NCBI GenBank assembly: GCA_016200745.1
Contig: JACQEF010000121.1
Span: 1 to 12,100, forward strand
Reading direction: 5' to 3'
DNA: 12,100 nucleotides
Origin: Chloroflexota bacterium
GTDB taxonomy: Bacteria; Chloroflexota; Limnocylindria; Limnocylindrales; CSP1-4
Part shown: positions 1 to 6,226 of the stretch, in pieces
Layout: the number at the start of each line of letters is the position of its first letter
Numbering within the stretch: the first letter of the stretch is position 1
Translations under genes and position numbers: made by a program
The notes under the pieces: generated by a model
Seen by the model: the letters and a program-made list of their open reading frames with translations, nothing else
Databases searched by the model: none
Told to the model about the DNA's origin: nothing

Positions 1-108
1 ACGCCCACGCCGACGCCCACGCCGACGCCCACGCCGACGCCCACGCCGACGCCCACGCCGACCCCCACGCCGACCCCCACGCCGACGCCGACCCCCACGC
101 CGACGCCT
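1..108 (+). repeat. 12-bp tandem repeat encoding Thr-Pro dipeptides
   Basis: Bases 1-60 are five exact copies of the 12-mer acgcccacgccg. Bases 61-108 continue the hexamer pattern with acc/acg and ccc/ccg/cct variants. The unit is a multiple of three, so copy-number change would only lengthen or shorten the Thr-Pro stalk. The array continues beyond the left edge of the window. The exactly identical copies are at the edge side, which suggests recent expansion there or an assembly limit. Confidence 0.9.
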
Positions 109-414
109 GCCCACGCCAAGGTGGCGACGTTCGGCGCGAAGGTGACGCCGAGCCATCCGTGCGGGGCGATCGTCGTCCAGGCGAAGGTGCTCCATGCCAC
201 CCGCGGAACGACCTTCAGCGCGACCGCCGTCGCTCACTTCACGAGTGGTGACGTGACCCTGAAGCTTCGCCGAGCGGGCAAGTCCTTCGTGGCGATCGGG
301 AAGATCCGCGTGCCGGGCGACCAGGTCACCAACGTCAAGGTCGAGGTGACCATCGTCTGCGGCGGTGTCACCGAACCGGTGATCGAGAAGACCTCGAAGA
401 TCACGGTGCCGTAA
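1..414 (+). CDS. C-terminal part of a secreted/surface protein with Thr-Pro stalk (5' end outside window)
   Basis: The reading frame is open from base 1 to a TAA at 412-414, so the start lies upstream of the window. The first 36 visible codons are 18 Thr-Pro dipeptides. They are followed by AHAK and a domain of about 97 residues rich in beta-branched residues, ending in KITVP. That domain has alternating hydrophobic strands and two cysteines (in HPCG and IVCGG) that could form a disulfide, which fits an extracellular beta-sandwich. Thr-Pro stalks of this kind are common as rigid spacers in surface proteins of Chloroflexota and Actinobacteria. No enzyme motif is visible and I do not recognise the family. 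A GTG at 121 could be called as a start, but it has no Shine-Dalgarno sequence and the frame upstream is plainly coding. The gene ends at a strong hairpin facing a convergent gene. Confidence 0.75.
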   Translation, partial: TPTPTPTPTPTPTPTPTPTPTPTPTPTPTPTPTPTPAHAKVATFGAKVTPSHPCGAIVVQAKVLHATRGTTFSATAVAHFTSGDVTLKLRRAGKSFVAIGKIRVPGDQVTNVKVEVTIVCGGVTEPVIEKTSKITVP

Positions 415-446
415 GGCAGGCTCGCACCCTCGTCCATCGAACCCTC

Positions 447-475
447 GAGGCGCCGCCCGCCGCGGGCGGCGCCTC
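447..475. terminator. GC-rich hairpin between convergent genes, probable bidirectional terminator
   Basis: A perfect 12-bp stem (447-458 with 464-475) encloses a 5-nt loop. It lies 32 nt after the stop of the surface-protein gene and 4 nt beyond the stop of the small membrane-protein gene on the other strand. There is no clear T-tract on either side, so it may stall polymerase or protect 3' ends rather than act as a classic intrinsic terminator. Confidence 0.65.
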
Positions 476-479
476 GTCG

Positions 480-767
480 TCACGACCGGCCCGGTGCGAC
501 GACACCCACCCAGGGAACCGGCGGCGGTGGTGGAGAGGCCGGCTGCCAGATCGCGACGGCGCCGATCGACGCTCTGACCCCGTCGATGACGCCGTTCGGG
601 TCGTGGATCTCCGGCTGGTTGAGCGCCCAGCTGTAGGCGAGCCACAGCAGCGCCACCGCGACGACGCTGAGGACGAGCATCACGAACGCGCCTCGGAACG
701 ACGGCTCCGTGTACTCGCCGAGGTAATGCTCCCGCTTTGGTTTGCGTCCGAACGGCCGGAGTCTCAC
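480..767 (-). CDS. Small single-pass membrane protein with Pro-rich tail, unknown function
   Basis: This encodes 95 residues. The GTG start at 767 is supported by an AAGGGG Shine-Dalgarno (773-778) with 5-nt spacing. The first 20 residues are strongly basic (RLRPFGRKPKR). One transmembrane helix follows at about residues 26-49 (GAFVMLVLSVVAVALLWLAY), then an outside segment of about 45 residues containing a PPPPP run. By the positive-inside rule the N-terminus is cytoplasmic. The helix beginning with a Gly after a Pro and ending in an aromatic-rich face loosely resembles cytochrome c oxidase subunit IIa-type small proteins. No cytochrome oxidase gene is nearby, so this is only a suggestion. 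It is transcribed divergently from comEA and converges on the surface-protein gene. Confidence 0.6.
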   Translation of the reverse strand: MRLRPFGRKPKREHYLGEYTEPSFRGAFVMLVLSVVAVALLWLAYSWALNQPEIHDPNGVIDGVRASIGAVAIWQPASPPPPPVPWVGVVAPGRS

Positions 768-890
768 GACGACCCCTTCGCAGCGACGTCCCTCGGGCGC
801 GGATTCTGACAGGATCGAGGCGCTGCGGGCGAGCCGCGGGGGCCAGTGGCGGCGTGGGCCGGTGGTAAGTCGCAGCTAAGCGCGCCGCGC

Positions 891-896
891 TACAGT
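891..896 (+). promoter_or_regulatory. Candidate -10 box (TACAGT) upstream of comEA
   Basis: TACAGT matches four of six positions of the sigma70 -10 consensus. It lies 7 nt before the long hairpin at 903-948, so a transcript would begin at about the base of the stem. I see no convincing -35 hexamer at the right spacing (868-873 reads AGTCGC). The call is therefore weak. Confidence 0.3.
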
Positions 897-902
897 GCGC
901 AT

Positions 903-948
903 CGACGTCTCGCCGCGTCGGAAGTGCCCCCAACGTGGCGAGACGTCG
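903..948 (+). promoter_or_regulatory. 46-nt near-perfect hairpin in the comEA upstream region
   Basis: CGACGTCTCGCC at 903-914 and GGCGAGACGTCG at 937-948 are exact inverted repeats. Pairing continues inward with a G-U wobble (915/936), three pairs (916-918 with 933-935), one C/A mismatch and two more G-C pairs (920-921 with 930-931). This leaves an 8-nt loop at 922-929. It lies in a divergent intergenic region, so it is not the terminator of an upstream plus-strand gene. It is 33 nt before the comEA Shine-Dalgarno. It could be a 5' leader structure or a dyad operator. Confidence 0.6.
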
Positions 949-992
949 CGTGATTCCTGGCGTCGCCCGCCCGACCGGCCTGGAGGTCGCGA

Positions 993-1724
993 GTGGACCC
1001 AACGTCGACGCCCTGGCGCGCCATTGAAGATCTCGCCGCCGGCTCGACCGGCGATGCGCAGACGCCCGCTCCTCCACCCGGCATCCCACGGTCGGCGGTA
1101 CTCGCCGCGGTAGGCGCCGTGCTCCTTGCGATCGCAGCCTTCCTGCTGGCGTTCACCAGCGGGGCCGGTGGGATCGCGTCCGCCGAGACCGGGACGGCGC
1201 AGGGGTTCGACTCGATCTCGGTGGCGTTCTCCGGCGCGCCGAGCGAGGGCGTGGCGAGTTCCGTCGACGGTACGCCCCGGCTCGTCGTCGAGGTCGTCGG
1301 CGCGATCGACAAGCCCGGCGTCTATCGGTTGCCGGCCGGGTCCCGCGTCGGCGACTTGATCGAGGCGGCCGGCGGGTACGGCCCGCGGGTGGACACGGAC
1401 CGGGTCGGGCGCGAGCTGAACCTCGCGGCCCCGCTCCGGGACGGCGACCAGGTGCGGGTGCCGTCGCGCGACGACGCGGTCGCGGCTGGATCGCAGGGCC
1501 ACGCCGAATTCCCTGGATCCGGTGGCGGCCCGGCCCTCGTTGATCTCAACAACGCGACCGCCACGGAGCTCGACGCACTCCCCGGGATCGGCCCGGTGAC
1601 GGCAGCCAAGATCATCGCGGCGCGCGAGGAGCAACCCTTCGCGAGCCCCGATGACCTGCGGGCCCGGAAGCTGGTCGGCGAGAAGACGTTCGCCAACCTC
1701 AAGGACCTCGTGACGGTGCGGTGA
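993..1724 (+). CDS. comEA: ComEA, competence DNA receptor (SLBB + helix-hairpin-helix)
   Basis: This encodes 243 residues. The GTG start is chosen because GGAGG at 982-986 sits 6 nt upstream. The protein has a short Pro-rich cytoplasmic N-terminus and one membrane anchor at about residues 35-54. An SLBB domain at about 96-158 contains VVGAIDKPGVYRLPAG and DGDQVRVP. A tandem helix-hairpin-helix DNA-binding domain at about 182-243 contains LVDLNNATATELDALPGIG and KIIAAREEQPF. This order is the family's standard one. ComEA binds incoming double-stranded DNA outside the membrane and hands it to the ComEC channel. comEC begins 1 nt after its stop, so the two are likely co-transcribed and translationally coupled. 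A strong hairpin at 903-948 is the main visible candidate for regulation. Length and motifs look intact. Confidence 0.93.
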   Translation: MDPTSTPWRAIEDLAAGSTGDAQTPAPPPGIPRSAVLAAVGAVLLAIAAFLLAFTSGAGGIASAETGTAQGFDSISVAFSGAPSEGVASSVDGTPRLVVEVVGAIDKPGVYRLPAGSRVGDLIEAAGGYGPRVDTDRVGRELNLAAPLRDGDQVRVPSRDDAVAAGSQGHAEFPGSGGGPALVDLNNATATELDALPGIGPVTAAKIIAAREEQPFASPDDLRARKLVGEKTFANLKDLVTVR

Positions 1725-1725
1725 C

Positions 1726-3930
1726 GTGGGTCGCAGTGCTCGCGTCGCGCTCGGCGCCGTCGCCGCGGCCGTGGCCGCCGACCAGGTCGGTGGTCGCTAC
1801 GTCGCCGCCGCTGTGGCACTCGTCGTCGCGGCGCTGCTCCTGCTCGGTGAGATGGGTGCCGGCCGCCGGTCGCGACCGGCATGGCCGGTGGTCGTGGGCG
1901 CCGGGCTCATCGCCGTGCGCGTGGCCACCGGACAGCCGGGACCAACGCCCCTGAGCGAGCCGCCGCCGGGCGACGAAGAGCTACGACGAGCCGCCGGCGA
2001 TGCGCTCGCCCGGGTCCTGCCCGAGCCCGAGGCCGGCCTGGCGGCCGGAATCCTGGTCGGCCTGCGCGACCGGGTCGATCGGGACCTCGCAGCGGCCTTC
2101 ACGACGGCCGGGGTCAGCCACGTCGTCGCCATCTCGGGCTGGAACATCGCGATCGTCGCGGCCGCGGTGGCGTCCGTCGCCGGCCGGTTGGGGCGGCGAC
2201 GCCGATCCGTGGTCACGATGCTGGCCATCGCGGCCTACGTCGCCTTCGCCGGGGCGTCCGCGTCCGTCGTGCGGGCCGCACTGATGGCCGGCGTCGTGCT
2301 CCTCGCCCGGGAAACGGGTCGGGCGGGCCGCGCCGCCGCGGCGCTCGGCTGGGCGGCCGTCCTGCTCCTCCTTGCCGACCCCCACCTGGTCCGCGACGCC
2401 GGATTTCAGCTTTCGTCGCTGGCGACCGCGGGGCTGATCGCCTGGGCCACGCCCCTGACGGACTGGATCGACGCCGCCGGCCGCGGCCGCGTGCCGCGCT
2501 GGTTGTCGGAGAGTCTCGGCGTGTCGCTTGCCGCCCAGGCCGCCACGCTCCCGATCGTCCTGGCCTCGTTCGGCCGGTTGGCGATCCTCGCGCCCGCGGT
2601 CAACCTGGCCGTGGTGCCCCTCGTCGCGCCGGCGATGGCGGTGGGACTCGTGGCGCTCGCCGGCGGCGCGCTCGTCCTGGCGGGGGTGCCGGCGGTGGTC
2701 GGTGCGGTGCTTGCCGCACCGGGCTGGGCGATTCTGCGGATCCTCGACGGGATCGTCACCGGCGCCGCTTCCGCCCCGTTCGCCAGCCTCGATCTCGCGC
2801 CTCCGCTCGATCTCCTCGCCGCCGCACTCTCGATCGCCGGACTGGTCGGGTTGACCTGGTGGCGCCGGCGCGGAAGCGACGGGGGACGCGGGCTCCTCCG
2901 TCGTGCGATCGCCGCCGTGCCGCCCGCGAGCCTTCCCCGTCGCGCGGCACCGTCGACCGGCCGGGCCGCCCAGCGCGCCGCGACGTTGGCGCTCGTCATC
3001 GCGGTCGCCGTCGTGGGTGGCGTCGTGGTCGCGCGGCCGGCGACCCCCGGATCCGGACCGCCTGCTGGTGGCGCTCGACGGCCACATCCCGCCATGGGAT
3101 CGACGCATCGACACGCTGATCCTCAGCCATCCCCACGAGGATCACGTCGCCGGCCTGGCGATGCTGCTCGATCGCTATCACGTCGGCCGCGTGTTCGAGC
3201 CGGGCATGGTCGGCCCGGGGCCGGGCTACGCAGCCTGGCTTGCCCGGCTGGCGCGTGCCACGGCCCCGGTCCACGGCACCATCGCGAGCGGCGATCGGCT
3301 GCAGGTCGACGAGATCGCGCTGCGGGTCCTGTGGCCGATCCGAGGCCAGGTCCCCGCGCGACCGCCCGACGGCGGGACCGGCATCAACAACGTGTCGGTG
3401 GTCCTGCTCGGACAGGTCGGGTCGCGCCGGTTCCTGCTCATGGGCGACGTCGAGCAGGCGATCGACCCGAGCCTGCTTGCAGAGGGCCTTCCGCGCGTCG
3501 ACCTGCTCAAGGTCGCACACCACGGAAGCAAGACCGCCACGACGCAGCCGTTCGTCGATGCCGTCCGGCCGCGGGTCGCCGTGGCGTCGGCTGGAGCCGG
3601 GAACCCGTACGGCCACCCGGCGAAGGCGACGCTCGACCGGCTGGCGGCCGCCGGAGCCCGAGTCCTGCGAACGGATCGCGACGGCACCGTGGTCGTCGGT
3701 TTCGAGCCGTCCGGTGTGACCGTGCGTGCCGAAGGTGGCCGCCCGGCGGCCGCCGTGCCACGGTCCGCCGCGACGACGGCCGTCTTGACTGCTCCCGACA
3801 GCGTGGCCTTCCGCTGCGCCATCCCGGTGACCTCGTTGCTCCCCGAACGGGAGCCGGCGGCGGCACCGTCCCGCTACCCCGCCGCCGAACCGCCGGGTCG
3901 CGCGACCGCCGTCGAGTACCATCGAGGTGA
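1726..3930 (+). CDS. comEC: ComEC/Rec2 competence channel, membrane half; frame lost near 3044 (probably damaged gene)
   Basis: The GTG start is 1 nt after comEA. Residues 1 to about 440 are a polytopic membrane protein with the ComEC/Rec2 'Competence' domain. An N-terminal helix region lies at about 8-68. The core begins near residue 102 with EAGLAAGILVGLRD, followed by the family hallmark SHVVAISGWNIAIV at 131-144 and GFQLSSLATAGL later. After a last helix (LALVIAVAVVGGVVVARP) the frame at about 3044 onward becomes Arg-rich non-native sequence up to TGA 3928-3930. The missing metallo-beta-lactamase half is found in the next frame (see 3044-3925). The segment that should join them, with DVGQGD, is absent. 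The N-terminal OB-like region (DUF4131) that usually sits between the first helices and the core also seems missing, with only about 33 residues there. ComEC normally transports single-stranded DNA inward. As read, this gene cannot give a full protein, so it is either a decaying gene or an assembly error. Confidence 0.8.
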   Translation: MGRSARVALGAVAAAVAADQVGGRYVAAAVALVVAALLLLGEMGAGRRSRPAWPVVVGAGLIAVRVATGQPGPTPLSEPPPGDEELRRAAGDALARVLPEPEAGLAAGILVGLRDRVDRDLAAAFTTAGVSHVVAISGWNIAIVAAAVASVAGRLGRRRRSVVTMLAIAAYVAFAGASASVVRAALMAGVVLLARETGRAGRAAAALGWAAVLLLLADPHLVRDAGFQLSSLATAGLIAWATPLTDWIDAAGRGRVPRWLSESLGVSLAAQAATLPIVLASFGRLAILAPAVNLAVVPLVAPAMAVGLVALAGGALVLAGVPAVVGAVLAAPGWAILRILDGIVTGAASAPFASLDLAPPLDLLAAALSIAGLVGLTWWRRRGSDGGRGLLRRAIAAVPPASLPRRAAPSTGRAAQRAATLALVIAVAVVGGVVVARPATPGSGPPAGGARRPHPAMGSTHRHADPQPSPRGSRRRPGDAARSLSRRPRVRAGHGRPGAGLRSLACPAGACHGPGPRHHRERRSAAGRRDRAAGPVADPRPGPRATARRRDRHQQRVGGPARTGRVAPVPAHGRRRAGDRPEPACRGPSARRPAQGRTPRKQDRHDAAVRRCRPAAGRRGVGWSREPVRPPGEGDARPAGGRRSPSPANGSRRHRGRRFRAVRCDRACRRWPPGGRRATVRRDDGRLDCSRQRGLPLRHPGDLVAPRTGAGGGTVPLPRRRTAGSRDRRRVPSR
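3044..3925 (+). pseudogene. comEC: Metallo-beta-lactamase half of ComEC, displaced to the second frame
   Basis: In the frame of base 3044 the sequence resumes a ComEC C-terminal domain with DPDRLLVALDGHIPPWDRR. It then has the metal-binding HPHEDH at 3128-3145, LMGDVE around 3437-3454, KVAHHGSK around 3509-3532 and NPYGHPAKATLDRL from about 3602. These are the normal MBL-fold landmarks of ComEC, whose domain may act as a nuclease on the non-transported strand. The first strand with DVGQGD, which should precede it, is missing. There is no start codon with a Shine-Dalgarno sequence, so it reads as a broken piece of comEC, not a separate gene. Its true end is unclear because this frame has no stop until 5615-5617, the holA stop. 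Conserved ComEC sequence ends near 3720, and 3925 is taken as the limit because the HD gene starts at 3927. Confidence 0.75.
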
Positions 3931-4577
3931 TGACGGTACCTGGGCGGGTGGAGGCCGCCGCCCTCCTGCTCTCCCTGGATCCGCCGGCCTGGTTCATCAG
4001 GCACGCGCGGGCCGTGGCCGAAGTGGCCGCGTGGCTGGCGGAGCGGATCGAATCCCGCGGCGTCGCCGTCGACCGCCGACTCGTGGAGGCAGCGGCGCTG
4101 CTGCACGACGTGGACAAGGCGCTGCCGGCCGGCGATCCGGCGCGCGATCTCCCCCACGGCGAAGGCTCCGCGGCGTGGTTGACCCGCGCCGGCCATGCCG
4201 AACTCGCACGGGCGGTGGCCGGCCACCCGGTGACGCGACTCCTCGACGGCGAGGCGTTCCGGCGGTGGGCGGCGTTCGCGTCGCGCGAGGAACGGATCGT
4301 GGCCTATGCCGACAAGCGGGCCGGCCAGCGGCTCGAGTCGATGGACGCTCGCTTCGAATCGTGGCGGAGGCGCTATGCCGCACCTGCCGCCGACGGACGC
4401 GACGCCGCGCGGGACGACCGCGTCTGGCGGTCCGTCCGGGTCCGGGCCGACCGCCTCGAGGCCGACGTCTGCCGGGCGGCGGGCGTCGCCCCGTGGGAGG
4501 TCCGGCGGCTGGCGTGGACCGACGGCGTGATTCGGTCGGCCCGTCGCACCGCCGGCCCGAGTGCGAACCCGTCGTGA
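3927..4577 (+). CDS. HD-domain phosphohydrolase, substrate unknown
   Basis: This encodes 216 residues from GTG 3927; an ATG follows immediately at 3930. GTG is preferred because it forms a GTGA overlap with the frame-1 comEC stop, like other junctions here, but ATG is equally possible and neither has a well-spaced Shine-Dalgarno. The HD-superfamily metal ligands are in order: H26 (FIRHARAV), H60-D61 in LLHDVDKAL, H100 (AVAGHPVTRLL) and D129 (IVAYADKRAG). Such proteins hydrolyse phosphoester bonds using one or two metal ions. It is about the size of YqeK-type dinucleotide tetraphosphatases and of other small HD hydrolases, but I cannot assign a substrate. It sits between comEC and holA, and its stop overlaps the holA start by 4 nt (GTGA at 4574-4577), so it belongs to this operon. 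Confidence 0.8.
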   Translation: MMTVPGRVEAAALLLSLDPPAWFIRHARAVAEVAAWLAERIESRGVAVDRRLVEAAALLHDVDKALPAGDPARDLPHGEGSAAWLTRAGHAELARAVAGHPVTRLLDGEAFRRWAAFASREERIVAYADKRAGQRLESMDARFESWRRRYAAPAADGRDAARDDRVWRSVRVRADRLEADVCRAAGVAPWEVRRLAWTDGVIRSARRTAGPSANPS

Positions 4578-5617
4578 CCGGCACGGCGCTCGCCTACTAC
4601 TGGGGCGACGACGATCTGGGTGCTTCGCGTGCCGTGGACCGGCTGCAGGCCGCGCTGGCGGCCGAGACCGGCGTGCCCATGGAACGCTGGGAGATCCGCG
4701 GCGATCGGAACCGGGCCGGCGAGCAGATCGCCCAGCTTCACGAGCGGGTCGCGACGCCTGTGATGTTCGGCGGCGGCGCGCTCGCGGTGGTGGCCAACCC
4801 CGGGTCGCTGGCCGCCAGCGCCGAGCATCGGGCGGGCCTGCTCGCGGCCATCGCCTCGGTGGCGCCCGGCAACGCCCTCGTGCTCCTCGACGCGAGCCAG
4901 TCGGGCGCCAAGGTTCCGTCGCAGAAACGCCTGGCGGACGCGGTCGCCGCGGCGGGTGGCACCGTGCGCAGGTTCGACTCGCCACGACGCGGGGCGCTCG
5001 CCGGCTGGATCGAAGCCGAGGCCCGCGAGCGCGGGCTCGAGCTGGCGGCCGGGGCCGCCAAGGTCCTGGCGGAGCGGGTCGGCGGCTTCGTCGACCTCAA
5101 CGACGTCGAGCGCCGGCATCAGACCCGGATCGCATCGATGGAACTCGACAAGCTGGCACTCTACCGCGGCGCCGCGCCGATCACCGTGGACGACGTCCGG
5201 GCGCTCGTCGCGGAGGCGGTCCCGGCCTCGGTCTGGGCGTTCACCGACGCGATCGGCGAGCGGCGCGCCCAGACGGCCATCGACCTGCTGGAACGACTCC
5301 TGGAGGACACGCCGGAGCCGGTGTTGCTGGCCGTGCTCCATCGGCGCGTCCGGGAGTTGCTGGAGCTGGGCGACCGGCTCGCGGCCGGCGAGCGATTGCC
5401 CGCGGCGGCGAAGGCGATGGGGATCGCCAGCGACTATCGCGCGCAGACCCTGGCGACACAGGCCAGGAGCTGGACGATGGCCGAGCTGACCGCCGCGCTC
5501 GACGGCCTGGTCGAGCTCGACGCGATGGTCAAGGGAGCACCCGGCGCCGGCCGGGACGAGGCCCAACGGCGCCTCTCCTTCAGCCTGTGGCTGACGGACC
5601 ACGTGGCAGGAACCTGA
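4574..5617 (+). CDS. holA: DNA polymerase III subunit delta
   Basis: This encodes 347 residues, the usual size of HolA. The GTG start overlaps the HD-gene stop (GTGA). The protein opens with LAYYWGDDDLGASRAVDRL, the family's N-terminal strand and loop. It continues with a Rossmann-like region (LVLLDASQSGAKVPSQKRL near residues 96-116). The middle domain contains LAERVGGFVDLNDVE and MELDKLALY (about 160-197), and a helical C-terminal collar domain contains VWAFTDAIGERRAQTAIDLL and SLWLTDHVAG at the end. Delta opens the sliding clamp within the clamp-loader complex during replication. comEC followed by holA is a common order in bacteria, here with an HD gene in between. It is likely translationally coupled. 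No lesion is seen. Confidence 0.92.
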   Translation: MTGTALAYYWGDDDLGASRAVDRLQAALAAETGVPMERWEIRGDRNRAGEQIAQLHERVATPVMFGGGALAVVANPGSLAASAEHRAGLLAAIASVAPGNALVLLDASQSGAKVPSQKRLADAVAAAGGTVRRFDSPRRGALAGWIEAEARERGLELAAGAAKVLAERVGGFVDLNDVERRHQTRIASMELDKLALYRGAAPITVDDVRALVAEAVPASVWAFTDAIGERRAQTAIDLLERLLEDTPEPVLLAVLHRRVRELLELGDRLAAGERLPAAAKAMGIASDYRAQTLATQARSWTMAELTAALDGLVELDAMVKGAPGAGRDEAQRRLSFSLWLTDHVAGT

Positions 5618-5640
5618 GGGGTCGGGCCGGGACTGTGCGG

Positions 5641-5715
5641 GCCGCGAACGTCGCGCCGCGAACGTCGCGCCGCGAACGTCGCGCCGCGAACGTCGCGCCG
5701 CGAACGTCGCGCCGC
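5641..5715. repeat. 14-bp tandem repeat, five full copies plus a partial copy
   Basis: The unit gccgcgaacgtcgc is repeated exactly at 5641, 5655, 5669, 5683 and 5697, and the first five bases of a sixth follow at 5711. Each unit contains a tiny dyad, GCGA-ACG-TCGC. The period is not a multiple of three and the array lies in the convergent gap after holA (5618-5845), so it is not protein-coding. The rest of the gap (5716-5845) shows no gene that I can support. Confidence 0.9.
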
Positions 5716-5845
5716 CACCACCATTCAGCCACCAACCAAGCGGCGCCCGCCGACGGTTCAGGCGAAGGCGGCATCCGAGCACCGGAGCGAGCGCACTGCG
5801 AAGAGCACAGGCGCCACCGCACGCCAGGGCCGCCCCCGGTCGCCG

Positions 5846-6100
5846 CTAATCGGCGGCGGACCAGGCCTGTTCCTGGACGACCAGATCGCTCTCGATCGCG
5901 AAGACGCAGCGGCCCTCGCCGAGGTCGAGCAGCTCGATCAGGTCCGGATCGATGTACAGCTGCGAACAGTCCTCGCACAGCCCGCCCGGGATCCCGAAGC
6001 ACAGCCGCTCGGTCCGGTCGGGCAGCCGGAAGGTCGTGTCGAACCGGGTCGTGATGAGCCGGCGGCTGCAGGCGGGGCATCGATCTCGGACGGAGCTCAT
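5846..6100 (-). CDS. Small YgiT/MqsA-like zinc-finger protein
   Basis: This encodes 84 residues with an ATG start at 6100. CPAC at residues 8-11 and CEDC at 42-45 form a four-cysteine zinc site separated by about 30 residues with a beta-rich TTFRLPDRTERLCFGIPGGL segment. This spacing resembles the N-terminal zinc domain of MqsA/YgiT proteins. In that family the domain is often found alone or fused to a DNA-binding antitoxin half. Here no HTH half and no adjacent toxin gene are visible, so an antitoxin role is not supported. There is no Shine-Dalgarno sequence before the ATG, but TACTGT ends 6 nt upstream of it, a TANNNT box at the spacing seen in leaderless transcripts. It lies 126 nt after rsfS on the same strand and could also be read from that operon. 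Confidence 0.7.
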   Translation of the reverse strand: MSSVRDRCPACSRRLITTRFDTTFRLPDRTERLCFGIPGGLCEDCSQLYIDPDLIELLDLGEGRCVFAIESDLVVQEQAWSAAD

Positions 6101-6182
6101 GGCGCGACAGTACGAGGCCCGGCACCGCCGTGGGCATGACCCGACGGTACTCCGCGACCCCGTACCTGATCCGATGTGAAAC

Positions 6183-6196
6183 GGGCCGGATGGCCC
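6183..6196 (-). terminator. Weak hairpin after rsfS
   Basis: On the minus strand GGGCC-ATCC-GGCCC forms a 5-bp stem with a 4-nt loop, 30 nt after the rsfS stop, followed by GTTTC. The stem is short and the T-run is minimal. It may end the obgE-nadD-rsfS transcript, but the support is slight. Confidence 0.3.
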
Positions 6197-6226
6197 CTTC
6201 AGGACCGCCAGGCGGACCTGCCCGCG

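Noticed and set aside
876..1634. Minus-strand open frame opposite comEA
   Set aside because: comEA has both domains and a good Shine-Dalgarno. The opposite frame is low-complexity, Arg-rich sequence.
2903..5617. A single 904-codon open frame covering the MBL domain, the HD gene region and holA
   Set aside because: The middle part is an Arg/Pro/Gly-rich shadow of the HD gene in another frame, and holA has its own coupled GTG start. A genuine fusion protein is unlikely. The lack of stops is reported as a finding instead.
5641..5715. CRISPR array
   Set aside because: The 14-bp units are directly adjacent with no spacers.
4373..5782. Long minus-strand open frame opposite holA and the 14-bp array
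   Set aside because: Shadow of holA in GC-rich DNA; no domain or Shine-Dalgarno supports it.
5846..6100. MqsA-type antitoxin of a toxin-antitoxin pair
   Set aside because: Only the zinc domain is present, with no HTH half and no adjacent small toxin gene.
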